Assembly: GCF_003664995.1 (NCBI RefSeq)
Contig: NZ_JFHL01000002.1
Span: forward strand, 1-64,000
Source: Mesotoga sp. BH458_6_3_2_1
Lineage (GTDB): Bacteria; Thermotogota; Thermotogae; Petrotogales; Kosmotogaceae
Length of the DNA stretch: 64,000 nucleotides
Direction of reading: 5' to 3'
Shown: positions 46,981-56,397 of the stretch, piece after piece
Layout: each line of letters begins with the position of its first letter
Position numbering within the stretch: the stretch's first letter is position 1
The notes under the pieces: model-generated
What the model was told of the DNA's origin: nothing
Seen by the model: only the letters and a program-made list of their open reading frames with translations
The model's database searches: none
Position numbers and translations under genes: made by a program

Positions 46981-49900
46981 GTGGCAAAGAAACTCTTGAA
47001 ATTAACCACATTGCTAGCTATTCTACTCCTCGTGTTCATGCTGACTGGCTGTCCCAAGCCACCGGCTGAAGAGTACACGTTAACGATTGAGAAGACTGGC
47101 AATGGAACCGTTACTGCCGATCCTGCACCCAATACAAGCGGCAAGTACACGGCTGGAACAGAAGTAACATTGACAGCCGTAGCCGATGCAGGATGGCAAT
47201 TTGTTAAGTGGGTAGTCGGTGAAACAAATGTGACAGAGAATCCTGGAGTAGTCACAATGGACGCCGACAAAACTGTTGAAGCGGTCTTTGAGGAAGAGGA
47301 ACCACCAATTGATAAGTATACTCTTACAATTACAAAGACCGGTGAGGGAACCGTTGATCCAGCTGTGGGAGCTCATGAGTACGACGAAGATGCCGAAGTC
47401 GTCCTTACCGCAACTCCTGCCGAGGGATGGTATTTCAGCAAGTGGGTTGTTGGTGGTACTGATGTTTTCGAAAATCCGACAACTGTAGTAATGACTTCCA
47501 ACAAGAGTGCCGAAGCCGTATTTGTGGAAGAAGAACCGCCAGTTGGTCCATTCCCAAAGGTTACCAATCTCAGTTTCACAACTGCAAACTTCATGGTTCT
47601 TCAGCCCTGTACCGAGAATCTTGAGATAAGATTCCAGGTTGCGGTTGATGATCCTGAAAGCGAACTCGTTGCAGCAGAGTACAAGGTTTCGCACGTGGCT
47701 TCCGGCGAGTTCTTTGCAGTAGAGATTCCGGAAGACAACTGGGGCGCACCGTGGACCTACACAGTATCGGAACCGATACTCCGCAGCAATTTCGTTCCTT
47801 TGAACGGTGGAAGGTACGATATCACTGTGACAGCAACAAACACAGAGGGAAATGGAACTAGCGATACAATCTCCTTCTATGTGAAGCAGTATGTCGCTCC
47901 GTCTTTTGATGCAATCGATGTTGGAATTGTGGACTCTGATGAAGACCAGATACAAGAAGCTGACGGTCTTTGTGTAGTTACAACAGATGGCTTACCTGCA
48001 ACTGTTGAAGCTACTTTCACCTACGATTCCAAGATAACGGTCAGAGTATATTTGATCGAGAAAGATGCTGTCGATGGTATTACAGGAATGCTGGAAGACG
48101 AGAGTACTGAGCTCATTGTAGAAGAACCATTCTTAACTGATGAGCTTACAACAGAGAAAGTCACAATTGGTCTTCCTGACCTGAGACCCTACATGGATGC
48201 TGGAGTGGAATACAAGCTTCTTGTTGTTCTCTTCACTCCTGAATGTGGAGCCTTAGGATGCGTAGACTGTGGAATTGAGGCTTACAAGCTAGTCGATTGT
48301 GATTTCATTAAAGATCTCACTCCAGAGCTTGAATGTCTGCCATGCGAATGCGAAAATCCATGTGATCCATGCTTCAAGGGTTACGAACCAGGATTACTAA
48401 TCAAGAATCTGCTAGTCACGAATCCAGCTGAATTCGATATTACTCTGACGATCAACGACACCGTCTTCACCAACGAAGATTTCACATTTGCCGAAGACGA
48501 TGGAGAACTTGAAGTCAGGATTCTTATCGAAGAGGGAATGGTAACACCCGAACTCAGCGGAGAGACTTATCTGTACTGGGAGGTAGTAACACCGACAGAA
48601 GTTGAACTAGATGCTACCTGCACAGTCATGATAGATTTCGAAGAACCTGAAGCGGAAATAGTCATTGAGAACTGCTGTGTAAACGAAGGTATAACCGAAA
48701 CAACCTTCACGGTTACCTTCTCCGACAACATCGGTCTTCAGAGAGCCAAGATCTGGGGTTCCGAGGGCATCACCGTAGAGCTTCCTGCCGGTAAGACAGT
48801 TGGCGACTGGTTTGCACTCTCTGGAACTGAAGTCACCGTGGCTGGAACAATTACCGGTATTGACGGTGAATACACTCTGTACGCAGTAGTTGAAGACGAA
48901 TACTGTATAGAATCAGAATGGGATAAGGAATGCGGAATTAACGTTCCTCCTCTAGTCGACTTCGGACCCTGGTGCCACCTGACCGAGTGCCCGCCAAGCT
49001 GCGATGCAACCGAGATCGAGCTCCAGTGGGGAATCGTAGATACTCAGGGTGACTTTACAGACTTCGATATCTTAGTTAGCCATGGAGACCTTGATACCTT
49101 TGACCATCAGAAGATGGAAGGTCACGTAACCTGGACTCTTGGAGACATCGACTGTGAGACCGTCACGGCTACTATAGTTGCTCACGACGATTGCGAAGGC
49201 ACTCTGAATTCCACAACAAAGAGTTGGACATCTCCATATCCAATGGACAATGTGAAGCCTGAGATTGATCTCACATTTGCAGACTGTGGCGAACCCGAAG
49301 AATGCGCAACCTCTGCCGTTCTTGCTTGGGATGCCTCTGACGCATGTCTTGACTTCGTCTTCATCATGGTCATGCAGGGAGAACTGATATGGCCCGATGA
49401 AGGAATTATTCTGGAAAATGGTAAGCTCGATTCCATTGGTGTAGATTCAGATAGCATCATGAGTTACTACGCAACGACAACTGCAATCGGCGAAATTGAA
49501 TGGGAATTTGAAAATGCTGTTGACTGTGAGAACCTAGAGGCAGTTGCAATTGCAGTTGATACATGTGTAAACTGTAACTATGACGTGTTGGTAAGCGAAA
49601 ACGTGATAGATAACATGGAGCCATATGTGGAGCTTGGTATCTTTGGACTTGGTTACAACAGGCCATCACAGTTGGAAGTGCTCGGTAATCTGAGCGAATT
49701 TGATCTTGATGAATTCGTAGACGAAGGCTTCATAACCGATCTCTGTACAGACGCCACCTGTCTGGGTCTTATCTGGATAGTTGAAGAGAACTGTGTCGAA
49801 GACATCTGGTTGACGACAAACTACCCGCTCAATCCATGTGGCAACGAAATAATGGAAAGACCTGTAGGAAACTATACGTACGATCCGAAGCACCTCAGCT

Positions 49901-51534
49901 TGTGGTGGGATACTCTGACACCAGAAGACTGCTGGATGCTCGACAGAGACGTGACAATAGGATTCATTCCATTCTGTCTACCGTTGATCGACTGTGAAAC
50001 ATTCGAAGCGACCTTGACGGCGGATGATATCTCCGACTGCACGGATGAAGTCAGTGATTACGCAACCATTACCGTTGACAACTACCCGCCGGAGACAACG
50101 CTCGAATGGGATCTCACACCATGTTCAACTGAAGTAATACTGACATGGTCTATTCAGGACGAATCATTCCCATGTGGAACATGTGATAGCGATTTGGGTT
50201 GCCCAATAGGTAGGCTTGTTCTTAATGTTGATGGAGAGATAGAGGGATACCTTGATATCTTCTTAGACAGTCTTGGAAATGCTACCTATGATGGAATGTT
50301 CGTAGATCCAGAATGGGAGATCGATTTTGATCCTGTTACTTTGACCGCTTACGGAACAATAACTGGATCTGATGAAGAACTCGACTGTGTTGAGATTGAA
50401 GTTGAGCTCTATGCAGCCGGTTGCTGCTGCGGCGGACTCACGCCACTCAGCGAGCCGATGGAAGTGCTGACTGAAACTGTAGACAATGTGAAGCCCGAAC
50501 TGGATGTTACACTCAGTGGCTTGATTGTGACAGAGCTTCCGTACTGCAAGGGTGAATTCACTTCAGACGCAACGGAAGTCACGATAACAGTTCTCGCGAC
50601 AGACAATTGTTTTGATGAACTCGTTATCGAAGTAACTCATGGAACGATAGATGGTCAGATAACTCCATGGGCGACCAATCTTACTGGTCCATTCTCTGTA
50701 GTTTGGAATCTGGAGAATCTTGGCGAACTGATTGATTGTGAAGAAGTTGAACTCACGGTGACCGCATACGATGACGCTGCATGTGATCCTACCGAATTTG
50801 CAACATCCTTCATAATCGATAACATGCCACCAGAGATTGTTCAATTCGAGTTTGACGCAGAGACACTTACTTGTGGTGCAACATCTGTATTGATTGACTA
50901 CTGCATCTCGGATGAGTGTTTGACATGTGGAACTTGTATCGATATTATGGTTGGATACGTAGAGCTCAGTGAACCAATGGCTACAGGTCCATACGCTGGG
51001 CTCACTAGAGTTCCGATATCTGCGCCATGCGGATGTGACTTGCCACTATGTGGAACTGTAGAGTGGACCCTTGAAGGTATGGATTGTGGTGAGACTCTGG
51101 GTGCTACCCTCGTTGTTTGGGATACTTCCGGCAACAAGAGCACGAAGTATATTGAGATCGAGGATGATCCGGACGATGACATACCAGGGTTCGACAATAA
51201 GGCTCCAGTGGTCATGACCTTCATGTTCGATGGTTCAAGTGTTATTACTTGGGACGCAACAGATAACTGCTTTGACAGAGTCAGTATCTGGGTAAGTCAC
51301 GGTACTCTACCAGACATTTCTGTAGAACCAAAAGATGAATTTGTTGAATCTCAGACTGAGATGGCACCAAAGATCTTCTCAGATCAAGGGATTTCGATGT
51401 CCCCTGCTGGGACGACTACTTGGGATATAACTGGCTTTGAGAACGAGACGCTAGTTGCAACCCTAATTGCATATGATTATTGTTGCAATGAGGAACTTGC
51501 AGTGTATCCTCCAGGTGTGGAGCCAGCAGAATAG
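46981..51534 (+). CDS. 1517-residue cysteine-rich lipoprotein with Ig-like repeats
   Basis: I start it at the GTG at 46981 behind AGGGGGTG, giving MAKKLLKLTTLLAILLLVFMLTGC, a clear lipoprotein signal (Cys24). Two InlB-type repeats (about 30-185) are cysteine-free. The remaining 1300 residues contain about 60 cysteines by eye count. From about 545 on there are roughly eight Ig-like units, most opening with DNxxPxxxL and containing LxWxxxDxC, VSHG, then DCExVxATxxAxDxC. Between them, at about 415-470, is a cluster (LECLPCECENPCDPC). The spacing looks like structural disulfides rather than iron-sulfur clusters. It has its own strong promoter and a perfect terminator, and lies just upstream of the CcdA-like redox gene pair. 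Confidence 0.85.
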   Translation: MAKKLLKLTTLLAILLLVFMLTGCPKPPAEEYTLTIEKTGNGTVTADPAPNTSGKYTAGTEVTLTAVADAGWQFVKWVVGETNVTENPGVVTMDADKTVEAVFEEEEPPIDKYTLTITKTGEGTVDPAVGAHEYDEDAEVVLTATPAEGWYFSKWVVGGTDVFENPTTVVMTSNKSAEAVFVEEEPPVGPFPKVTNLSFTTANFMVLQPCTENLEIRFQVAVDDPESELVAAEYKVSHVASGEFFAVEIPEDNWGAPWTYTVSEPILRSNFVPLNGGRYDITVTATNTEGNGTSDTISFYVKQYVAPSFDAIDVGIVDSDEDQIQEADGLCVVTTDGLPATVEATFTYDSKITVRVYLIEKDAVDGITGMLEDESTELIVEEPFLTDELTTEKVTIGLPDLRPYMDAGVEYKLLVVLFTPECGALGCVDCGIEAYKLVDCDFIKDLTPELECLPCECENPCDPCFKGYEPGLLIKNLLVTNPAEFDITLTINDTVFTNEDFTFAEDDGELEVRILIEEGMVTPELSGETYLYWEVVTPTEVELDATCTVMIDFEEPEAEIVIENCCVNEGITETTFTVTFSDNIGLQRAKIWGSEGITVELPAGKTVGDWFALSGTEVTVAGTITGIDGEYTLYAVVEDEYCIESEWDKECGINVPPLVDFGPWCHLTECPPSCDATEIELQWGIVDTQGDFTDFDILVSHGDLDTFDHQKMEGHVTWTLGDIDCETVTATIVAHDDCEGTLNSTTKSWTSPYPMDNVKPEIDLTFADCGEPEECATSAVLAWDASDACLDFVFIMVMQGELIWPDEGIILENGKLDSIGVDSDSIMSYYATTTAIGEIEWEFENAVDCENLEAVAIAVDTCVNCNYDVLVSENVIDNMEPYVELGIFGLGYNRPSQLEVLGNLSEFDLDEFVDEGFITDLCTDATCLGLIWIVEENCVEDIWLTTNYPLNPCGNEIMERPVGNYTYDPKHLSLWWDTLTPEDCWMLDRDVTIGFIPFCLPLIDCETFEATLTADDISDCTDEVSDYATITVDNYPPETTLEWDLTPCSTEVILTWSIQDESFPCGTCDSDLGCPIGRLVLNVDGEIEGYLDIFLDSLGNATYDGMFVDPEWEIDFDPVTLTAYGTITGSDEELDCVEIEVELYAAGCCCGGLTPLSEPMEVLTETVDNVKPELDVTLSGLIVTELPYCKGEFTSDATEVTITVLATDNCFDELVIEVTHGTIDGQITPWATNLTGPFSVVWNLENLGELIDCEEVELTVTAYDDAACDPTEFATSFIIDNMPPEIVQFEFDAETLTCGATSVLIDYCISDECLTCGTCIDIMVGYVELSEPMATGPYAGLTRVPISAPCGCDLPLCGTVEWTLEGMDCGETLGATLVVWDTSGNKSTKYIEIEDDPDDDIPGFDNKAPVVMTFMFDGSSVITWDATDNCFDRVSIWVSHGTLPDISVEPKDEFVESQTEMAPKIFSDQGISMSPAGTTTWDITGFENETLVATLIAYDYCCNEELAVYPPGVEPAE

Positions 51535-51577
51535 GAAAATTGCTCAAGAGTTGTGGAAATTGTCCTTGATAGAGAGT

Positions 51578-51603
51578 ACCCGCGGCCGAGGCCGCGGGTT
51601 TTT
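51578..51603 (+). terminator. terminator after the cysteine-rich lipoprotein gene
   Basis: A perfect 10-bp stem ACCCGCGGCC/GGCCGCGGGT with a two-base loop and a T-run. It is the strongest terminator in the island. Confidence 0.9.
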
Positions 51604-51627
51604 CTTGTGATGAGAGATTCGCTTTTG

Positions 51628-51636
51628 TGATATAAT
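51628..51636 (+). promoter_or_regulatory. extended -10 promoter of the beta-helix/CcdA operon
   Basis: TGATATAAT at 51628-51636, the same extended -10 as at pnp and punA. It follows the preceding terminator by 25 bases. No good -35 box is seen. Confidence 0.5.
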
Positions 51637-51676
51637 TTATCGTAATTAGCTCTATTCATTCTCAAGAGGTGATCTT

Positions 51677-53425
51677 ATGAGGCGAATGCTTTTTTTTCTT
51701 CTTGTTATTTTAATCACAATTATGGTCATTGGTTGCGGTGCGAAGATAAAGTTTTCCGTTCCGGACCAGCGGGTTTCTCAGGGTGAGGTCCTCACTCTTG
51801 ATCTGAATGACTACATCGATGATTCCGGTAATTCGACAGTGTATTTCTCTTTGGTATCGGGAATTGGACGAATAGAGGGGAGTAGGTTCGAGCTGTTTGC
51901 TGATAAGTCATTGTCTGGTAGTTCAACGGTCGAAGTCGCTTCTTTTACAAAAGGCGGTGAACCTGTCGTCTCATCATTCAGGGTTACAATCGAAGAGACT
52001 GATTTTCCGCCAGAAGGAACAATCGGAGATATTTCTGTTCTTGAAGGAGAGTCACTTAGTTTGCCTCTTGATGTATTTATTATAGATCCGGAGGGTTCAG
52101 AGGTTAGTCATGAACTTTCGGGTGATTATGAAGAAGGATTTGCGAGGATAGAAGAAGGGGTCCTCTTTGTTCAGCCGAGATATGTGGATTCGGGAAGGAA
52201 CGAGCTGAAGATAATTTCTTCGGATTCCAATGGGAATTCCAGCGAATTGACTTTCGTCGTAGAAGTCAAAACTACAAATTCGGTTCCGATAATGAACATA
52301 GATGACCAGATTGTGCAGGAACATAGGGCACTAGTAATCGATCTCAAGCAGTTTGCAAGCGATCCAGATGGCGATGAACTGAGCTTCGAGGTCATTGAAC
52401 CAGTGAATTCTGAAGTAAGTTCCGGAATCTTCACGTATGAAGCGGGAAGTTATTCTGAGGAAGCAGTTGCCGTATCAATAAAGGTGGTAGATTCAAAGGG
52501 TGCTTCAACACAGGAATCATTTGAGATAAGCATCGTTAAGGCACCAGATGTGGCCGAGGGAGTGCTGACCGTTGGAGCGATGGGACAGTATGCCACGATT
52601 CAAGACGCAGTTGATGCGGCAAAAGACGGTGATACCGTCAAGATACTCCCTGGAGCTTATCGAGAGAATGTCACTGTAAGCAAGAACATAGCAATCATTG
52701 GTTCTTCGAGGGAAGAGGTAACGGTTGTTGCTGAAAGTGAATCTTCTCCAGTGCTCTTTGTAAGAGGTGTGGAGGACTTTGTTGTTGATAGTGTGTCCTT
52801 CCAGTCAGGCGGGTCTGTGATTAATTTCTCTAGATCTTCTGGTCAGGTGGTCAACTGCAATATTGCAGGAGGAAGATTTGGAATTTCTTTCAGCGGAGAC
52901 GGAAGAACGCTTAGGGTTGCAGACTCATATATTACAAGTCTTATGGGGGTAGGCAACGATGAGTACCTAAGCACAAGGTTGGTAGGGATATATGCATACG
53001 GAGAGGCCACATTGATAGTAGAAAACACCGTCATTGAAAGAACAGGAACGGGTGTGAATTTCTCTAACGGTTTGAACTATATAGTCAAGAACAGTACTTT
53101 CAATAGAAACACAGTTGGAGTCTCTCTTAGCGGTGCGTCTACAGGATCTCTCATCGAAAACAAGATAACTGGAAACGTTGATAATGGTGTGCTCGCCAAT
53201 ATCACTTCTACTGCAACTCTTACTGACAATGTTTTCTACGCGAATGTGAGACATGGACTTGATCTTTATCTAAAGAACTGCACTGACTGCGGATGCGGTG
53301 GAACGACTTTCAAAGGAACTGTGTTGGGATCTGGGAATGTCTTTGATTCCGAAGAAGAAATCTGCCCACTCGATTATTGGGATGAGACTTTCTACAGCTT
53401 CGATGAGACTCTTGGGAAAGACTGA
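51677..53425 (+). CDS. lipoprotein with cadherin-like domains and a right-handed beta-helix
   Basis: 582 residues; lipobox VIGC (Cys20). Three cadherin-like or Ig-like domains span about 25-290 (for example FASDPDGDELSFEV). From about 297 a pectin-lyase-type parallel beta-helix begins with the classic opening GQYATIQDAVDAAKDGDTVKILPGAYRENVTV, then turns rich in N, G and S (SFQSGGSVINFS, YIVKNSTFNRNTVGVSLSG, GNVDNGVLANITSTATLTDN). A cysteine group NCTDCGCGG sits near the end. No clear catalytic residues; probably carbohydrate binding or structural. It is 24 bases upstream of the redox gene and almost certainly co-transcribed. Confidence 0.85.
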   Translation: MRRMLFFLLVILITIMVIGCGAKIKFSVPDQRVSQGEVLTLDLNDYIDDSGNSTVYFSLVSGIGRIEGSRFELFADKSLSGSSTVEVASFTKGGEPVVSSFRVTIEETDFPPEGTIGDISVLEGESLSLPLDVFIIDPEGSEVSHELSGDYEEGFARIEEGVLFVQPRYVDSGRNELKIISSDSNGNSSELTFVVEVKTTNSVPIMNIDDQIVQEHRALVIDLKQFASDPDGDELSFEVIEPVNSEVSSGIFTYEAGSYSEEAVAVSIKVVDSKGASTQESFEISIVKAPDVAEGVLTVGAMGQYATIQDAVDAAKDGDTVKILPGAYRENVTVSKNIAIIGSSREEVTVVAESESSPVLFVRGVEDFVVDSVSFQSGGSVINFSRSSGQVVNCNIAGGRFGISFSGDGRTLRVADSYITSLMGVGNDEYLSTRLVGIYAYGEATLIVENTVIERTGTGVNFSNGLNYIVKNSTFNRNTVGVSLSGASTGSLIENKITGNVDNGVLANITSTATLTDNVFYANVRHGLDLYLKNCTDCGCGGTTFKGTVLGSGNVFDSEEEICPLDYWDETFYSFDETLGKD

Positions 53426-53449
53426 TATTAAGACATTGGGTGACGGTTT

Positions 53450-54607
53450 ATGAAGAAGTACTTGACATCTCTCTTATTGTTGCTTTTTGCGGTGGCTCTC
53501 AATGCAACCGTTGTTATCGATTTCTTTGGAGTTTCGACCTGTCAGGAATGTTTTGAAGCCGAAATGATGATCGAAAGCCTGAAGTATGAAATTGAGGATG
53601 AAGTCGTTCTGAACAAGTTTATGTTGAGTGAATCAGAGAATCAGCTACTGAAATTGAAGTATGCGATGGTCTATGGAGTCGATGAAAGTGAATATGACCT
53701 CTATCCAATGTTGTTTGTTGGAAAGGCTGCCTTCACTCCATCGAATCTTGAACCGGGCGCCTTACTTGAGAGTATGGAGAACTACTCTCAGGAAGAAAGA
53801 GAGTCGAAGCTAAGCGAGATTAATGCTTTGAGCGAAGATGTGGGCCAAAGACTTACCGAGAGATACGAGCAGTTTGGTTTCCTTGTAGTCCTCGGAGCAG
53901 GTTTGATTGACGGAATAAACCCATGCGCTTTTGTGGTACTGATTTTTCTTGTTTCATATCTGTACTACGTTGGGCGGGGAAGAAACGAGATCCTCGTGTC
54001 GGGTCTCTTTTTTGCCATCGGTATTTTCGCAGCTTATCTCTTGATGGGGACGGGGCTCCTCGGAGCCGTGGGTTACATCGAGAGTATTTCCAGGATTTTC
54101 CAATTCATATTCTATCCGGCTATGGCAATTTTCACCGGAGTGCTCGCAATTCTCTCCATCGTTGATTTCTACAGGATGAGGTATAAGAACAAGAAGGCGA
54201 TTCTAGAACTATCAGCGGGCTTGAAAAGAAAGACTCACGAAATAATCAGAAAGAATGCAAGGGCGAAAACAATATGGATCGCTTCTTTAGTCACAGGAAT
54301 TCTTGTTTCTTTTGTAGAGTTTATGTGCACCGGGCAGGTTTATTTACCTACGATCGTCTATATTATAAACAGTGCAGGTCTTTCAGGTAGGGCTCTGGGC
54401 TTTCTGATGATCTACAATTTAGGGTTCACGGTTCCGATTATAGGTATAACGCTAATAGCATATTTCAGTTCCTCAACGAAGAGAATTCAAGAATTCATGA
54501 CCTCGACACAAGCTGCCGCGAAAATCAAGCTGTTAATGGGGGCTTTGTTTGTTGTCTTCTTTGTGATAATGCTGAATATTACTCTCAAGACCTTCAATTT
54601 GATTTAG
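53450..54607 (+). CDS. thioredoxin-like/CcdA (DsbD-type) fusion, membrane disulfide reductase
   Basis: 385 residues. A signal peptide (1-19) precedes a thioredoxin-like domain with C31-Q-E-C34 in VIDFFGVSTCQEC. The membrane half starts near residue 140 and has six or so helices with the paired cysteines of CcdA/DsbD: Cys159 in DGINPCAFVVLIF and Cys293 in FVEFMCTGQVYLPT. These two carry electrons from cytoplasmic thioredoxin across the membrane. The external thioredoxin domain would then reduce or reshuffle disulfides outside. Such fusions occur in anaerobes. Its neighbour is a lipoprotein with about 60 cysteines, a plausible client (inference). Confidence 0.9.
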   Translation: MKKYLTSLLLLLFAVALNATVVIDFFGVSTCQECFEAEMMIESLKYEIEDEVVLNKFMLSESENQLLKLKYAMVYGVDESEYDLYPMLFVGKAAFTPSNLEPGALLESMENYSQEERESKLSEINALSEDVGQRLTERYEQFGFLVVLGAGLIDGINPCAFVVLIFLVSYLYYVGRGRNEILVSGLFFAIGIFAAYLLMGTGLLGAVGYIESISRIFQFIFYPAMAIFTGVLAILSIVDFYRMRYKNKKAILELSAGLKRKTHEIIRKNARAKTIWIASLVTGILVSFVEFMCTGQVYLPTIVYIINSAGLSGRALGFLMIYNLGFTVPIIGITLIAYFSSSTKRIQEFMTSTQAAAKIKLLMGALFVVFFVIMLNITLKTFNLI

Positions 54608-54648
54608 CCAGAGCTTCTCCCAGAACTCATAGATGGTGCCGATAATAC

Positions 54649-54707
54649 AAGCCCGATGGAATACGAGATTAGTCATGTATGATTCCATCTGGCTTTTCCA
54701 TTTTTTT
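54649..54707 (+). terminator. terminator of the beta-helix/CcdA operon
   Basis: AAGCC and GATGGAAT (54649-54662) pair with ATTCCATC and GGCTT (54682-54695), with one mismatch, around a 19-base loop; T-rich sequence follows, including seven T at 54701-54707. Confidence 0.7.
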
Positions 54708-54849
54708 GAAGCTTTCTATTGCGAGGATTTGTTTGTCATAGCTCACACATAAGAAACCTCATCATTACCCACAAGCCAGGGAGTTAAATGCGAAGAATAT
54801 GCGGAATCTTGTTTGAATGTGTATTTGACTCCTTATGATCCTGATCTCA

Positions 54850-54893
54850 AATCCTCCCTTGAGGGAGGAGGGTCACATGACGGCGGAGGGTTT
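54850..54893. repeat. palindromic GGGAGGA element
   Basis: TCCTCCCT (54852-54859) and AGGGAGGA (54862-54869) form a perfect 8-bp stem with a two-base loop, followed by GTCACATGAC (54872-54881) and GGCGGAGGGTTT. It has the look of a dispersed intergenic repeat and is not followed by a T-run. Confidence 0.6.
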
Positions 54894-55242
54894 GCGTCTC
54901 TGAAGAGCAGAAATCTCGTTCGTACATTAGTGCATTAGTCTGACTTACTGAAGAACTGTCGCGAGCCTTTCAGAAAGAAATGCATCTTCGATTTTGAAAA
55001 GGACATACGGTTGAAAAAGCGCTTCAGAAGAGGTCGCTCAAGAGATGGTGTGGTGTCTGCGCAGACCTTGTGAGTTCAGGCTGGTTACTACTCTTCGGGA
55101 GAGTGTGTCCCACTCAAGTGGCGACTGAGATCAAGTGCTTATGGATTCGTGAAGCCGCATTTACTTGATAATTATGACTGATTCCGGAACTAAGGAACAA
55201 GTTGATTGATCTCCAGGGAAAATGATGTGGGTAGTGATGAGC

Positions 55243-55272
55243 AGAAGAAACGGGGAGCCTAGCAGCTCCCCG
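55243..55272 (-). terminator. terminator of rpsB
   Basis: The minus strand reads CGGGGAGC, a six-base loop, GCTCCCCG, then TTTCTTCT. It lies 27 bases beyond the stop codon. Confidence 0.75.
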
Positions 55273-55299
55273 AAGTACTAAAGGCGTAAGTTGCTTCTG

Positions 55300-56109
55300 T
55301 TATTCATTGTCCTCTGAATCATCTGAGTCATCAACCTCTTCTCCAGAAGGTTTCTCTTCATCTGAGGAGACTTCGACGGTTTTTTCGTCAGTTGATTCTT
55401 TCTTTGTCTCGAGAGCAGCTGCGTTAAGACCCTCTCTGCCCTCAAGAATAGCATCTGCCATCGTATGTACTATTAGCTGAATGGCTCTGATTGCGTCATC
55501 ATTTCCGGGGATAATGAAATCGATGACGTCAGGGTCGCAGTTAGTATCTGCAATTCCGATGACTTTTATTCCGAGTTTGTTGGCTTCTGCAACGGCGATT
55601 TCTTCCTGTTTTGGGTCAACAATAAAAATCACGTCTGGGAGCTTCTGCATCTCCTTGACACCACTGAGATTCTTTCTCAGTTTGTCGAGTCTCTTATTTA
55701 TCATGCTCTGTTCTTTCTTGGGAAGAGCTGCAAGTTTTCCGGACTCTTCCATTTCCTCGAAGTTCTTTAATGCTTCGATTCTTTTCTTGATCGTGGTGAA
55801 GTTCGTAAGAAGTCCGCCGAGCCAGCGATTGTTGACGTAAAAAGAGTCGCATCTCTTCGCTTCTTCCTGTACGATCTGCTGAGCCTGTCTCTTAGTGCCA
55901 ACAAAAAGGAACGTTGCACTTTCCTGAGCTGAATTCCTCACATACTCATAAGCCTCTTCGATGAGCTTCAAGGTCTTCTGAAGATCCACAATGTAGATGC
56001 CTTTTCTCTCACCATAGATATACGGTTTCATCTTGGGGTTCCATCTTCTCGTTCTGTGACCGAAGTGAACTCCGGCTTCGAGAAGCTGCTTCATTGATAC
56101 TACCGACAC
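55300..56109 (-). CDS. rpsB: 30S ribosomal protein S2
   Basis: Ribosomal protein S2, 269 residues from the GTG at 56109, which has GGAGGTG at five-base spacing and gives the conserved start [37 protein letters not shown]. An in-frame TTG 24 codons upstream would add a non-conserved stretch. The central [33 protein letters not shown] is typical. The C-terminal tail (about 35 residues) is strongly acidic ([22 protein letters not shown]). tsf is not adjacent but about 47 kb away. Confidence 0.97.
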   Translation of the reverse strand: MSVVSMKQLLEAGVHFGHRTRRWNPKMKPYIYGERKGIYIVDLQKTLKLIEEAYEYVRNSAQESATFLFVGTKRQAQQIVQEEAKRCDSFYVNNRWLGGLLTNFTTIKKRIEALKNFEEMEESGKLAALPKKEQSMINKRLDKLRKNLSGVKEMQKLPDVIFIVDPKQEEIAVAEANKLGIKVIGIADTNCDPDVIDFIIPGNDDAIRAIQLIVHTMADAILEGREGLNAAALETKKESTDEKTVEVSSDEEKPSGEEVDDSDDSEDNE

Positions 56110-56397
56110 AAATACACCTCCGTTTTGGTTTACCTCCGGCTTCGTCAACGATCGACCCCAGTAAGCTCCAGAATTACTCAATACTCTTCTTCTAGTACCT
56201 CTCCTGAAGAGCGTCTCTACCGATAGATGTGTCGATTCAGTGATTTCCTAATGAACTATCTTCTCAGATAGAAAGAACACACCCTGCCGCAATCTGTCCA
56301 CCTCGTTCTAGTGGGGTGAAGACCGAGAGCGAGCAAATCTCAAGTAGTTCTAAAGAGCAACGACTAGCGCTTATTGGGGCACCGGGATCGATAACGA
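56110..56397 (-). other. rpsB leader region, possibly structured
   Basis: 288 bases between rsfS and the rpsB start. On the minus strand it holds CTATCT-GAGA-AGATAG (56266-56281), a perfect hairpin with a GNRA loop, and complementary CACCC/GGGTG tracts around 56285-56325. It could be a leader recognised by S2 or an unrelated small RNA; I cannot match it to a known family. Confidence 0.35.

Larger units (their letters stand above)
54608..55299. other. 692-base gene-free interval
   Basis: Contains the terminator of the CcdA operon, a palindromic element near 54852-54881 and the rpsB terminator at its right end. The remainder has no supported gene. Confidence 0.5.

Noticed and set aside
47080-47955. 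291-codon minus-strand frame inside the cysteine-rich lipoprotein gene
   Set aside because: Antisense of a clearly coding gene with a signal peptide and repeat structure; the antisense frame lacks motifs and a ribosome binding site.
48300-48400. Ferredoxin-like Fe-S site in the cysteine cluster of the lipoprotein
   Set aside because: Spacing does not match CxxCxxCxxxC motifs, and the protein has an export signal with cysteines spread over Ig-like units, so disulfides are more likely.
56110-56181. Longer N-terminus for S2 starting at an in-frame TTG
   Set aside because: The 24 extra residues are not like any S2, and the perfect ribosome binding site is at 56109.
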